A stretch of 64,000 nt of DNA, taken from positions 682,001 through 746,000 of the forward strand of contig NZ_JACYFR010000003.1 in NCBI RefSeq assembly GCF_014837175.1, read 5' to 3'. The position numbers and the translations under genes are program-made. This DNA comes from Cellulomonas sp. JH27-2 (GTDB lineage: Bacteria; Actinomycetota; Actinomycetes; Actinomycetales; Cellulomonadaceae). The notes beneath the pieces were generated by a model. It was not told the DNA's origin, did not search any database, and was given only the letters and a program-made list of their open reading frames with translations. Shown here in pieces: positions 19,083 to 27,587 of this stretch (positions are counted from its first letter, which is position 1; each line of letters starts with the position of its first letter).

Positions 19083-19847
19083 TCAGGCGGTCGGCGCGAG
19101 GGCGCGTCGGATCGCGGGGAGGTTTCTCGCCAGCGTGAGCAGGCGGGCGCGGGTCGCCGCCGGTTCGCCGATCTCGCCCAGGCGGAGCATGCCGGGGTCG
19201 CCAGCGCGCTGGCCGGCCTCGATGCGGTCCGTCGCCGCGGTCATGCGAGCGGTGACGTGGTCGAGGATCGCGCCGGGCTCCACGTCGCCGTAGGCCCGGG
19301 CGATGACGACGAGCCCGTGCGCGGCCTCGTCGGGATCCGCCCCCAGCCGCAGCAGCGGCGAGCTCCACGCCAGCATCGCCAGGTCGTCGATCGGCACGCC
19401 CGGCCCGGCGACGTCCCAGTCGAAGACGCCCGCCAGCTCGTCGCCGTCGAACGCCAGGTTGTACATCGCACAGTCGTGGTGGCAGACGATCTCCCCGGGC
19501 TCCAGCGCCCGCTCGACGAATCGCCAGCGCCTCGACGAGCGGGGGAACCCCCGCACGACGCGGTGGTACTCCCTGAGCCAGTGCGCGGCAGACGCGAGCT
19601 GCCCGTCCGTGAGGTCCCGCTCGCCGATCGGCACCACCTCACCGGGGAGGTAGGTGAGGATCTCGCGCCCGCGATCGTCGATGCCCAGCACCCGCGGCAC
19701 GTGCGGCAGGCCCGAGTCGGCGAGGAAGGCCAACAGCTCGTGCACCGCCGGTGTCCACGGCCCGGTCGGCCGCCGGACCGTGTCCCCGACCAGAACGGCC
19801 CCACCCACGTTCCCACCGGGCAGCGGGATCTCGTCGGGCGCGTCCAT
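19083..19847 (-). CDS. Aminoglycoside phosphotransferase-family kinase-like protein
   Basis: 254 aa with the small-molecule kinase fold. The catalytic loop is VCHHDCAMYNLAFDG (Brenner-type HxDxxxxN) and the metal-binding segment is GVFDWDVAGPG. The Gly-rich N-lobe loop is short (GGNVGGAVLVGDTVRRP), with a Pro-rich stretch. Family members phosphorylate aminoglycosides, choline, homoserine or sugars; the sequence gives no evidence for antibiotic resistance. Start ATG 19847 has TAGGGT six bases upstream on the minus strand. It stands alone, converging with the BrkB-like gene over a 4-base gap and separated from sdhB by a strong terminator. Confidence 0.8.
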   Translation of the reverse strand: MDAPDEIPLPGGNVGGAVLVGDTVRRPTGPWTPAVHELLAFLADSGLPHVPRVLGIDDRGREILTYLPGEVVPIGERDLTDGQLASAAHWLREYHRVVRGFPRSSRRWRFVERALEPGEIVCHHDCAMYNLAFDGDELAGVFDWDVAGPGVPIDDLAMLAWSSPLLRLGADPDEAAHGLVVIARAYGDVEPGAILDHVTARMTAATDRIEAGQRAGDPGMLRLGEIGEPAATRARLLTLARNLPAIRRALAPTA

Positions 19848-19867
19848 GCGCCCACCCTAGGCGGGGA

Positions 19868-19902
19868 CGACGAAGGCCCCGCACGTGGCGGGGCCTTCGT
19901 CG
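19868..19902 (-). terminator. Terminator of the sdhCDAB operon
   Basis: A perfect 15-base-pair inverted repeat (CGACGAAGGCCCCGC, 5-base loop, complement) begins eight bases after the sdhB stop codon. It also lies just upstream of the downstream kinase gene on the same strand and separates the two units. Being symmetric, it could act in both directions. Confidence 0.8.
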
Positions 19903-19909
19903 GGGGACG

Positions 19910-20674
19910 TCAGAACGCGCGGGTGATCATCGCGCGCTTGACCTCCTGGATCGCCTTGGTGACCTCGATGCCGCGGGGGCAGGCCTCGGTGCAGTTGAAG
20001 GTGGTGCGGCAGCGCCACACGCCTTCCTTGTCGTTGAGGATCTCGAGGCGCTGGGCGCCACCCTCGTCGCGGCTGTCGAAGATGAACCGGTGCGCGTTGA
20101 CGATCGCGGCGGGGCCGAAGTACTGACCGTCGGTCCAGAAGACGGGGCACGACGACGTGCACGCGGCGCACAGGATGCACTTGGTGGTGTCGTCGAACCG
20201 CTCGCGCTGCTTGGCGGACTGCAGGCGCTCCTTGGAGGGCTCGTTCCCGGTGGTGATGAGGAACGGCATGATCTCGCGGTAGCTGGCGAAGAACGGCTCC
20301 ATGTCGACCACGAGGTCCTTGACCACGGGCAGGCCCTTGATGGGCTCGACCGTGATGGGCTTGGACGGGTCCAGGTCCTTCAGCAGCGTCTTGCAGGCCA
20401 GGCGGTTGCGGCCGTTGATGCGCATCGCGTCGGAGCCGCACACGCCGTGCGCGCACGAGCGGCGGAACGTCAGCGAGCCGTCCTGCTCCCACTTGACCTT
20501 GTGCAGGGCGTCGAGCACGCGGTCGGTGCCGTGGCACAGGACCTGGAACTCGTCCCAGTGGTCGACGACGGCGTCGCCGTCATCGCTGGGCAGGTGACGC
20601 AGCACCCGCAGCGTGACGGTGAACGACGGGATGGCGCCGACCTCGGCGGGGGCGTCCTCGAGAACGGCGGTCAT
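19910..20674 (-). CDS. sdhB: Succinate dehydrogenase iron-sulfur subunit
   Basis: 254 aa. Carries electrons from the flavoprotein to the quinone site. All cluster ligands are present: [2Fe-2S] in SCAHGVCGSDAM plus the distal Cys of NRLAC, [4Fe-4S] in CILCAACTSSCP, and [3Fe-4S]/[4Fe-4S] partner cysteines in CRTTFNCTEACP. The start shares bases with the sdhA stop (TGATG), so translation is coupled. Last gene of a four-gene operon read sdhC, sdhD, sdhA, sdhB on the minus strand, the same order as Rv3316-Rv3319. Confidence 0.95.
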   Translation of the reverse strand: MTAVLEDAPAEVGAIPSFTVTLRVLRHLPSDDGDAVVDHWDEFQVLCHGTDRVLDALHKVKWEQDGSLTFRRSCAHGVCGSDAMRINGRNRLACKTLLKDLDPSKPITVEPIKGLPVVKDLVVDMEPFFASYREIMPFLITTGNEPSKERLQSAKQRERFDDTTKCILCAACTSSCPVFWTDGQYFGPAAIVNAHRFIFDSRDEGGAQRLEILNDKEGVWRCRTTFNCTEACPRGIEVTKAIQEVKRAMITRAF

Positions 20675-22521
20675 CAGTACTTACGCTCCATCGGCTGGTA
20701 GCGGGTGACGTTCACGTGCTTGCTGCCCAGCACCAGCTGGTAGCCGTCGAACACCTCGGTGAAGGCGAAGCGGCCTTCCTTGTCGCCGTCGCCGTCGCCC
20801 CACTGGCGGTGGCCCTCGGCCTGCAGCGGCCGGCGGTACGCCATGGTGTGGTGCATGAAGTTGGCGTCGTCGCGGTCGGGGAAGTCCTCGCGGAAGTGGC
20901 CGCCGCGGGACTCCTCACGGTTGAGGGCGCCGACGACCACGGTCTCCGCGATGTCCAGCAGGAAGCCCAGCTCGACGGCCTCGAGGAGGTCCGTGTTGAA
21001 CGTGCGGCTCTTGTCCTGCACGGACACGGCGCGGTAGCGCTTGGCCAGGTCCTTGATGTCGTCCAGCGCCTGCGTCAGGGAGTCCTTGGTGCGGAACACC
21101 TGCGCGTTCGCGTCCATCGTCTCCTGCAGCGCCTTGCGGATGTCGGCCACGCGCTCGCCGTCGGGACGGGTGCGGATGGTCTCCAGGCCGGCCTCGACGT
21201 CCGCGGCCGGGTTCTCCGGCAGCTCGATGAAGTCGGCGCCCGCGGCGTACCCGGCGGCGGAGATGCCCGCGCGCTTGCCGAACACGTTGATGTCCAGCAG
21301 CGAGTTGGTGCCCAGGCGGTTGGAGCCGTGCACGCTGACGCAGGCCACCTCACCGGCGGCGTACAGCCCGCGGATGACGTCGGTCTGGTTGCGCAGGACC
21401 TCACCCTCGATGTTCGTCGGGACGCCGCCCATCGCGTAGTGCGCGGTCGGGTAGACCGGCACCGGCTCCGTGTACGGCTCGACGCCCAGGTACGTGCGCG
21501 CGAACTCGGTGATGTCCGGGAGCTTGGCGTCGATGTGCGCCGGCTCCAGGTGCGTCAGGTCCAGCAGGACGTAGTCCTTGTTGGGGCCGGCGCCGCGGCC
21601 CTCGCGCACCTCGTTGGCCATGGACCGGGCGACGATGTCGCGCGGGGCCAGGTCCTTGATCGTCGGCGCGTAGCGCTCCATGAAGCGCTCGCCCTCGGAG
21701 TTGCGCAGGATCGCGCCCTCGCCGCGGGCGGCCTCCGACAGCAGGATGCCGAGGCCCGCCAGGCCGGTCGGGTGGAACTGGAAGAACTCCATGTCCTCCA
21801 GCGGGATGCCGCGGCGGTACGCCAGCGCCATGCCGTCGCCCGTGAGCGTGTGCGCGTTGGACGTCGTCTTGAAGATCTTGCCGGCGCCGCCGGTGGCCAG
21901 GACCACGGACTTGGCCCGGAAGATGTGGATCTCGCCCGTCGCCAGCTCGTACGCTACGACGCCGCTGACCGTGACCTCCTCGCCCTCGGGCACGTGGCCC
22001 GCGGCGAGATCGTGGTCCACCAGCAGGTCGAGGACGTAGAACTCGTTGTAGAACTCGACCTCGTTCTTCACGCACTGCTGGTACAGCGTCTGCAGGATCA
22101 TGTGACCCGTGCGGTCCGCGGCGTAGCAGGAGCGGCGCACCGCGGCCTCGCCGTGGTTGCGGGTGTGGCCGCCGAACCGTCGCTGGTCGATGCGGCCCTC
22201 GGGCGTCCGGTTGAACGGCAGGCCCATCTTCTCCAGGTCGAGCACCGCGTCGATGGCCTCCTTGGCCATCACCTCGGCGGCGTCCTGGTCCACCAGGTAG
22301 TCACCGCCCTTGACGGTGTCGAACGTGTGCCACTCCCAGTTGTCCTCCTCGACGTTGGCCAGCGCGGCGCACATGCCGCCCTGCGCCGCACCCGTGTGGG
22401 AACGCGTGGGGTAGAGCTTGGAGATGACGGCCGTGCGCACGCGGGTGCTCGACTCGAGGGCCGCGCGCATCCCGGCGCCGCCGGCGCCGACGATGACGAC
22501 GTCGTACTGATGGGTCTGCAT
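20674..22521 (-). CDS. sdhA: Succinate dehydrogenase flavoprotein subunit
   Basis: 615 aa catalytic subunit oxidising succinate to fumarate. FAD dinucleotide-binding fold at the N-terminus ([17 protein letters not shown]); the covalent-FAD histidine region is [16 protein letters not shown]. Substrate-site segments include [28 protein letters not shown], and [19 protein letters not shown]. Length is normal for the family. Nine bases separate it from sdhD, and its stop overlaps the sdhB start. Confidence 0.96.
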   Translation of the reverse strand: MQTHQYDVVIVGAGGAGMRAALESSTRVRTAVISKLYPTRSHTGAAQGGMCAALANVEEDNWEWHTFDTVKGGDYLVDQDAAEVMAKEAIDAVLDLEKMGLPFNRTPEGRIDQRRFGGHTRNHGEAAVRRSCYAADRTGHMILQTLYQQCVKNEVEFYNEFYVLDLLVDHDLAAGHVPEGEEVTVSGVVAYELATGEIHIFRAKSVVLATGGAGKIFKTTSNAHTLTGDGMALAYRRGIPLEDMEFFQFHPTGLAGLGILLSEAARGEGAILRNSEGERFMERYAPTIKDLAPRDIVARSMANEVREGRGAGPNKDYVLLDLTHLEPAHIDAKLPDITEFARTYLGVEPYTEPVPVYPTAHYAMGGVPTNIEGEVLRNQTDVIRGLYAAGEVACVSVHGSNRLGTNSLLDINVFGKRAGISAAGYAAGADFIELPENPAADVEAGLETIRTRPDGERVADIRKALQETMDANAQVFRTKDSLTQALDDIKDLAKRYRAVSVQDKSRTFNTDLLEAVELGFLLDIAETVVVGALNREESRGGHFREDFPDRDDANFMHHTMAYRRPLQAEGHRQWGDGDGDKEGRFAFTEVFDGYQLVLGSKHVNVTRYQPMERKY

Positions 22522-22530
22522 TCTCAGTCC

Positions 22531-22992
22531 TTAGGAAGCCGTGCAGAAGGCGGGCAGCAGGTTGGCCGGCGAGTCCGTCGGGCACGGGTCGAACGTGAAG
22601 ATCACCAGCGTGCCGAGCACCACCGTGATCACGAACGCGAGGTAGAGCAGGCCCTTGAGGACCAGCCGCACACCGTCGCGCTCGGCGTAGTCGTTGACGA
22701 TGGTGCGCACGCCGTTGGTGCCGTGGATCATGGCGAGCCACAGCATCAGCAGGTCCCAGACCTGCCAGAACGGCGACGACCACTTGCCCGCGACGAACGC
22801 GAAGTCGATCTCCTTGACGCCCTCGCCGGTCACGAGGTTGACGAACAGGTGCCCGAAGATCAGCACCAGCAGCAGCACGCCGGACGCGCGCATGAACACC
22901 CAGCCGTAGAGCTCGGTGTTGCCGCGCGTGGTGAGGCGCGACGGACGGGCGCGCGGGGGACGCGGCGCCTTCGGGTCGGCGATGGTGGTCAT
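22531..22992 (-). CDS. sdhD: Succinate dehydrogenase membrane anchor subunit D
   Basis: 153 aa with three hydrophobic helices (ASGVLLLVLIFGHLFVNLVT, DLLMLWLAMIHGTNGVRTIV, LLYLAFVITVVLGTLVIFTF). The second helix and following residues (HGTNGVR) hold the conserved histidine/arginine region used for heme or quinone. It anchors the catalytic dimer to the membrane. ATG 22992 overlaps the sdhC stop by one base (TGATG). A basic, proline-rich N-terminal tail of about 25 residues precedes the first helix. Confidence 0.9.
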   Translation of the reverse strand: MTTIADPKAPRPPRARPSRLTTRGNTELYGWVFMRASGVLLLVLIFGHLFVNLVTGEGVKEIDFAFVAGKWSSPFWQVWDLLMLWLAMIHGTNGVRTIVNDYAERDGVRLVLKGLLYLAFVITVVLGTLVIFTFDPCPTDSPANLLPAFCTAS

Positions 22993-23432
22993 CACTCGCC
23001 TCCGAACACGTGCATGAGGTGACGGGGCAGGAAGCCGGCCATCGTCACGACGAACAGGCCGAGCACGATCCACAGCATCACGCGCTGGTACTTGGGGCCC
23101 TTGGCCCAGAAGTCGACCAGGATGATCCGGATGCCGTTGAACGCGTGGAAGACGATGGCGGCCACGAGGCCGGCCTCACCGAGACCCATGATCGGGTTCT
23201 TGTACGTGCCGATGACGTCGTTGTAGTCCTGGGGGGAGAGGCGGACCAGCGACGTGTCGAGCACGTGCACGAGCAGGAAGAAGAAGATGGCGACACCGGT
23301 CACACGGTGGGCGACCCACGACCACATGCCTTCACGGCCGCGGTACAGGGTTCCGACCGGCGCTTTGCGCGGCGGTGCGGAGGGCGCTGCGGGCACTTGG
23401 GGGGCCTCCTGGCGAGTGAGAGGTAGAACCAC
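22992..23432 (-). CDS. sdhC: Succinate dehydrogenase cytochrome b556 subunit
   Basis: 146 aa with three membrane helices. SWVAHRVTGVAIFFFLLVHVLDTSL contains the family His-Arg-x-Thr-Gly pattern and the heme-ligand histidine (LLVH). AIVFHAFNGIRIILVDF forms the second helix region. Start is GTG 23432; a TACAGT -10 element on the minus strand (23479-23474) gives a leader of about 35 bases. First gene of sdhCDAB. The N-terminal 30 residues are proline/alanine-rich and predicted cytoplasmic. Confidence 0.9.
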   Translation of the reverse strand: MVLPLTRQEAPQVPAAPSAPPRKAPVGTLYRGREGMWSWVAHRVTGVAIFFFLLVHVLDTSLVRLSPQDYNDVIGTYKNPIMGLGEAGLVAAIVFHAFNGIRIILVDFWAKGPKYQRVMLWIVLGLFVVTMAGFLPRHLMHVFGGE

Positions 23433-23718
23433 CGGGTCGACGGCTGCGTCGACGTCGGCGTCTGTCGTTCCTCACTGTATCGACCGGATGTTGGCCCGCA
23501 CGCCCCCGGTAGGCCTTTGGTCCCTCGCTGTGAGGAAGTCCACACGGTGAGACGGGAACCGCCGGGCGCTGGTGGCCGTGTCGTCGCATGGATGGATGCA
23601 GCGGAGGTGCCCGTGGAGGTCGCGCTCGCTGCGACCACGGATGCATTCATCAGGCGGTCGGGCCGAGCGGGCGGTCGGACCGCCCCGCCGCGGGCCGTCC
23701 GTCGCTAGCCTGAGCGCC

Positions 23719-24843
23719 ATGTCGACGCCGATCCCCGGGTTTCATGCCGTCATCCCCGCCGGTGGCGCCGGCACCCGCCTGTGGCCGCTGTCCCGCGCGG
23801 GGTACCCCAAGTTCCTCCTCGACCTCACCGGTTCGGGGCGGACCCTCCTGCAGGCGACGGTCGATCGGCTCGCGCCGCTGACAGGGCCCGACGGCGTGCT
23901 CGTCGTGACCGGGGTGCGGCACGTGGAGGCGGTGGCCGCGCAGGTACCCGGGCTGGACGCGGCCGGCGCCGGTGCGCGCCTCCTCGCGGAGCCGTCCCCG
24001 CGCGACTCGATGGCCGCCATCGGGCTCGCAGCAGCCGTGCTGCTGGAGCGGCACGGCGACGACGTGGTGCTCGGCTCCTTCGCGGCGGACCACGTCATCA
24101 GCGGGACCGAGGCCTTCGAGGCCGCCGTCCGCGAGGGCGTCGCCGCCGCGCGCGCCGGGTTCGTCGTCACGATCGGCATCCACGCGACCGGCCCGTCGAC
24201 GGCGTTCGGCTATGTCCGCTCCGCCGGACCGCTGGGCGTCGACGGGGCACCCCGCGCACGTCACGTCGCGGGTTTCACGGAGAAGCCGGACGCCGAGACA
24301 GCCGCCGCCTACCTGGCCACGGGGGAGTACCGCTGGAACGCGGGCATGTTCATCGTGCGCGCAGACGTGCTGCTCGGCCACCTTGCCACGCAGCTCCCCG
24401 CCCTCGCCGCCGGGCTGCGGGAGATCGCCGCGGCGTGGGACACGCCCGCCCGCGACGAGGTGCTCGACCGCCTCTGGCCCGGGCTGACCAAGATCGCGAT
24501 CGACCACGCCATCGCCGAGCCCGTCGCGGCCGCCGGCGGCGTCGCGGTCGTCCCCGGCGACTTCGACTGGGACGACGTCGGTGACTTCGCCTCGCTCGCC
24601 CCCCTGCTGTCGGCCGGGCCGCACGGGACGACGCTCGGCGACGACGGGTCCGTGCTGCGTCTCGACGCCGACGGGTCCTTCGTCGTGCGCGGCTCGGACC
24701 GGGTCGTCTCGGTGATCGGGGTGCCCGACGCGATCGTCGTCGACACCCCTGACGCCGTGCTCGTCACGACCCGCGCCCACGCGCAGGACGTGAAGGCCGC
24801 GGTCGACGCCTGGCGCGCCGCCGGCCGCGACGACCTCCTCTGA
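23719..24843 (+). CDS. manC: Mannose-1-phosphate guanylyltransferase
   Basis: 374 aa. It makes GDP-mannose from mannose-1-phosphate and GTP, the precursor for polyprenyl-phosphate-mannose and envelope glycans, including the PIG-V-like enzyme upstream in the window. The nucleotidyltransferase signature is IPAGGAGTRLWPLSR with the lysine in YPKFLLDL; further marks are DHVI, FTEKPDAETA, and YRWNAGMFIVR. The C-terminal beta-helix part is short, with no isomerase domain. ATG 23719 has TAGCCT at 23706-23711, seven bases upstream, so it is probably leaderless. Monocistronic. Confidence 0.92.
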   Translation: MSTPIPGFHAVIPAGGAGTRLWPLSRAGYPKFLLDLTGSGRTLLQATVDRLAPLTGPDGVLVVTGVRHVEAVAAQVPGLDAAGAGARLLAEPSPRDSMAAIGLAAAVLLERHGDDVVLGSFAADHVISGTEAFEAAVREGVAAARAGFVVTIGIHATGPSTAFGYVRSAGPLGVDGAPRARHVAGFTEKPDAETAAAYLATGEYRWNAGMFIVRADVLLGHLATQLPALAAGLREIAAAWDTPARDEVLDRLWPGLTKIAIDHAIAEPVAAAGGVAVVPGDFDWDDVGDFASLAPLLSAGPHGTTLGDDGSVLRLDADGSFVVRGSDRVVSVIGVPDAIVVDTPDAVLVTTRAHAQDVKAAVDAWRAAGRDDLL

Positions 24844-24912
24844 GCGCAGGCGGCCGAAGCCGGATCGTGAACGCGCGTGAAGCCACGCGCGGCGGGCGAT
24901 AGCCTCGAAAGC

Positions 24913-26178
24913 GTGTCAGCCGAGCCCGCACCGCAGCCCACCGTGAACGCCGCCGCCCCCAGCACCGAGGTCGGAGCGCTCGCGGACCTTCGTGGTGGGC
25001 AGTCGGCCTCCGGCACGGAGCTGCTGGTGGAGGCGCTCGCGGAGCTGCGCGACGAGCTCGTCGCGATCCGCCGCGACATCCACGCCCACCCGGAGGTGGC
25101 GCGCACCGAGACGCGGACGTCGCACCTGATCGCGGACCGGCTGCGCGCGGCCGGCCTCGAGCCGCGCCTGCTGCCCGGTTCGGGGGTCGTCTGCGACCTG
25201 GGCCCGACCACCGGCCCGCGCGTCGCGCTGCGCGCGGACATCGACGCCCTCCCGGTGGCCGACACCTGCGGGCTGCCGTGGTCGTCGACCACCAAGAACG
25301 TCGCGCACGCGTGCGGCCACGACGCACACACGACCGTGGTGCTGGGCGCGGGCCTTGCGCTCGCGCGGCTGGCCGAGGCCGGTCAGCTGACCAGCGGCGT
25401 GCGCCTCATCTTCCAGCCGGCGGAGGAGGTGCAGCCCGGCGGCTCCCTCGACGTCATGGCCGCCGGCGGGCTGGACGGCGTCAAGCGGATCTTCGCGGTG
25501 CACTGCGACCCGAAGGTCGACGTCGGCCAGGTCGGGACCCGCATCGGGCCCATCACGTCCGCGAGCGACGAGGTCCAGGTGACCGTCACCGGCCACGGCG
25601 GCCACACGTCGCGCCCGCACCTCACCGGCGACGTCGTGTTCGCGCTCGGCCAGGTGATCACGCAGGTCCCGGCCGTGCTGGGCCGCCGGCTCGACCCGCG
25701 CTCGGGCGTCAACCTCACCTGGGGCGCCGTGCACGCGGGTGCCGCGCACAACGCGATCCCGTCGTCGGGCGTCGTCAAGGGCACGCTGCGCTGCCTGGAC
25801 GTGCGCGCGTGGGAGAAGGCCTCCGAGGTGTTCCACGCCGCGGTCGAGCAGGTGCTGGCACCGCTGGACGTCGAGGTCGAGATCGTGCACCACCGCGGGG
25901 TGCCGCCCGTGGAGAACGACGAGCGGTCGACGACGCTGCTGGAGGCCGCCGCGCGCGACGTGCTCGGTGCCGACTCGGTGCTGCTGACCGAGCAGTCGCT
26001 CGGCGGCGAGGACTTCGCCTGGTACCTGACCAAGGTGCCCGGTGCGATGGCCCGGCTGGGGACGCGGACGCCCGGCGGTGTCACGTACGACATCCACCAG
26101 GGGGATCTGCGGGTCGACGAGCGAGCCATCGAGGCCGGCGCTCTGCTGCTGGCCCGCGCAGCGGTCCTGGCTGGCTGA
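24913..26178 (+). CDS. M20D amidohydrolase (AmiA/AmiB-like)
   Basis: 421 aa. Metal-dependent N-acyl-amino-acid or peptide amidohydrolase of the HipO/AbgB type. Visible marks are the metal-binding HACGHDAHTTVVLGAGLAL, QPAEEVQPGG, a lid domain around TGHGGHTSRPH, and the C-terminal GGEDFAWYL. Related genes amiA1/amiB1 (Rv3305c/Rv3306c) lie in the equivalent region of M. tuberculosis. GTG 24913 was chosen over GTG 24877 because TAGCCT at 24900-24905 sits seven bases upstream. The first 30 residues are low-complexity. Substrate is not determined. Confidence 0.85.
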   Translation: MSAEPAPQPTVNAAAPSTEVGALADLRGGQSASGTELLVEALAELRDELVAIRRDIHAHPEVARTETRTSHLIADRLRAAGLEPRLLPGSGVVCDLGPTTGPRVALRADIDALPVADTCGLPWSSTTKNVAHACGHDAHTTVVLGAGLALARLAEAGQLTSGVRLIFQPAEEVQPGGSLDVMAAGGLDGVKRIFAVHCDPKVDVGQVGTRIGPITSASDEVQVTVTGHGGHTSRPHLTGDVVFALGQVITQVPAVLGRRLDPRSGVNLTWGAVHAGAAHNAIPSSGVVKGTLRCLDVRAWEKASEVFHAAVEQVLAPLDVEVEIVHHRGVPPVENDERSTTLLEAAARDVLGADSVLLTEQSLGGEDFAWYLTKVPGAMARLGTRTPGGVTYDIHQGDLRVDERAIEAGALLLARAAVLAG

Positions 26179-26379
26179 GAGCGTCTCACTGGACGAGATC
26201 TGGCGTCCGCCACCTGGGCTGATGTCTCAGGTGAGTAACGGATCCTGCGGCGATACCCGTCGGTAACATGCGCGTCATCTGACGCTGACTAGAGTCCGAC
26301 CATCAATGCCGGACAGCTTCGTCGTGCGATCGCGCGATCTGACTGGACCCGGCCTGCTGACGAGACTCAGGAGTGTCGA

Positions 26380-27501
26380 GTGAAGAAGATGATCAGCGCG
26401 GTCGCCCTCAGCGCGACCGTCGCCCTGGCCCTGGCCGCTTGCGGCAGCGCCCCCGACGACGAGGCGACGGCGGGCGCCAGCGGTACGCCGAGCGCGAGCA
26501 GCTCCGGTGCTGCCGCGGCGAGCGACTTCAAGGCCTGCATCGTCTCCGACGCCGGCGGCTTCGACGACAAGAGCTTCAACCAGCTCTCGTTCGAGGGTAC
26601 GCAGAAGGCCGCGACCGACCTCGGCGCCCAGTTCGCCAAGGTCGAGTCCGACTCGTCGTCCGACTTCCCGCAGAACCTGCAGAGCCTCGTGAGCGAGAAC
26701 TGCAAGCTCATCGTCTCGGTCGGCTTCGCCCTGTCGGCCGACACGGTCAAGTCCGCCAACGAGAACCCCGACCTCGAGTACGTGCTGATCGACGACGCGG
26801 CCGACGCCGACTTCGACGGCAAGACGGACGCCCCGAACATCAAGCCGCTCCTCTACGACACGTCGCAGGCCGCGTTCCTCGCGGGCTACCTGGCCGCGGG
26901 CTACTCGAAGGCCGGCAAGGTCGGCACCTTCGGCGGCCAGCCCTACCCGACCGTCACGATCTTCATGGACGGCTTCAAGCAGGGCGTCGAGTACTACAAC
27001 AAGACGAAGAACAAGTCGGTCAAGGTCGTCGGCTGGACCGGCGAGGAGAAGGGCTCGTCGTTCACCGGCGGGTTCGACGCGAACGACAAGGCCAAGCAGA
27101 CGGCGACGCAGGTCCTGGACCAGGGCGTCGACGTGATCCTCCCCGTCGGTGGCCCGATCTACCAGTCGGCCATGGACGCGATCAAGGACTCCGGCCGCGA
27201 CGTCGCGCTGATCGGCACCGACGCCGACCTGTTCCAGACCGACCCCTCCAGCCAGCCGCTGGTGCTCACGTCGATCCTCAAGAAGATGGACGTCTCGAGC
27301 TACGACGCCGTCACCGCCGCGGGCAAGGGCAGCTTCGACCCGACCGCGTACGTCGGCACCCTCGAGAACGGTGGCGTCGGCATCGCCCCGCTGCACAACT
27401 TCGAGTCGAAGGTCGACCCGGCCCTCGTCAAGGAGGTCACCGACCTCCAGCAGCAGATCATCGACGGCAAGGTGACGGTCAAGTCCTACCTGGCCAAGTG
27501 A
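26380..27501 (+). CDS. BMP-family nucleoside-binding lipoprotein of an ABC importer
   Basis: 373 aa. A lipoprotein signal (MKKMISAVALSATVALALAA, then the lipobox Cys21 in LAACGS) and a Ser/Ala linker precede a Bmp domain (PF02608), which binds purine nucleosides in this transporter class. Typical segments are VSDAGGFDDKSFNQLSFEG and FGGQPYPTVTIFMDGF. GTG 26380 begins it. It heads the nucleoside uptake and salvage operon. A strong hairpin after the stop codon (27510-27543) probably lowers read-through so that binding protein is made in excess. Nucleoside specificity is inferred from cdd, deoA and add downstream. Confidence 0.9.
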   Translation: MKKMISAVALSATVALALAACGSAPDDEATAGASGTPSASSSGAAAASDFKACIVSDAGGFDDKSFNQLSFEGTQKAATDLGAQFAKVESDSSSDFPQNLQSLVSENCKLIVSVGFALSADTVKSANENPDLEYVLIDDAADADFDGKTDAPNIKPLLYDTSQAAFLAGYLAAGYSKAGKVGTFGGQPYPTVTIFMDGFKQGVEYYNKTKNKSVKVVGWTGEEKGSSFTGGFDANDKAKQTATQVLDQGVDVILPVGGPIYQSAMDAIKDSGRDVALIGTDADLFQTDPSSQPLVLTSILKKMDVSSYDAVTAAGKGSFDPTAYVGTLENGGVGIAPLHNFESKVDPALVKEVTDLQQQIIDGKVTVKSYLAK

Positions 27502-27509
27502 CCTGACAT

Positions 27510-27543
27510 GCTGCGGGGAGGCCCGACCGGGCCTCCCCGCAGC
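27510..27543 (+). terminator. Attenuating hairpin between binding protein and ABC ATPase genes
   Basis: A perfect 15-base-pair stem (GCTGCGGGGAGGCCC, 4-base loop GACC, complement) begins six bases after the lipoprotein stop. No T-tract follows. It lies inside an otherwise co-directional transport operon, so partial termination or mRNA 3'-end stabilisation is likely. Confidence 0.75.
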
Positions 27544-27587
27544 GTGTCGGCGTGCACGATCGACCGAACATCTCGAGGATCGACCAC

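Noticed and set aside
19083..19847. Antibiotic-resistance gene
   Set aside because: The protein has the aminoglycoside phosphotransferase fold, but this family covers many metabolic kinases; nothing in context or sequence points to resistance.
23433..23718. Small gene in the sdhC-manC spacer (frames near 23517-23708)
   Set aside because: No start with a ribosome site, no recognisable motif, and composition like the shadow frames. The spacer appears to hold only the sdhC and manC promoters.
26179..26379. Purine riboswitch upstream of the nucleoside-binding lipoprotein
   Set aside because: No recognisable aptamer core (for example the paired loops of the purine class) was found. Only TANNNT elements at 26264-26269 and 26290-26295 and the small palindrome GCGATCGC stand out.
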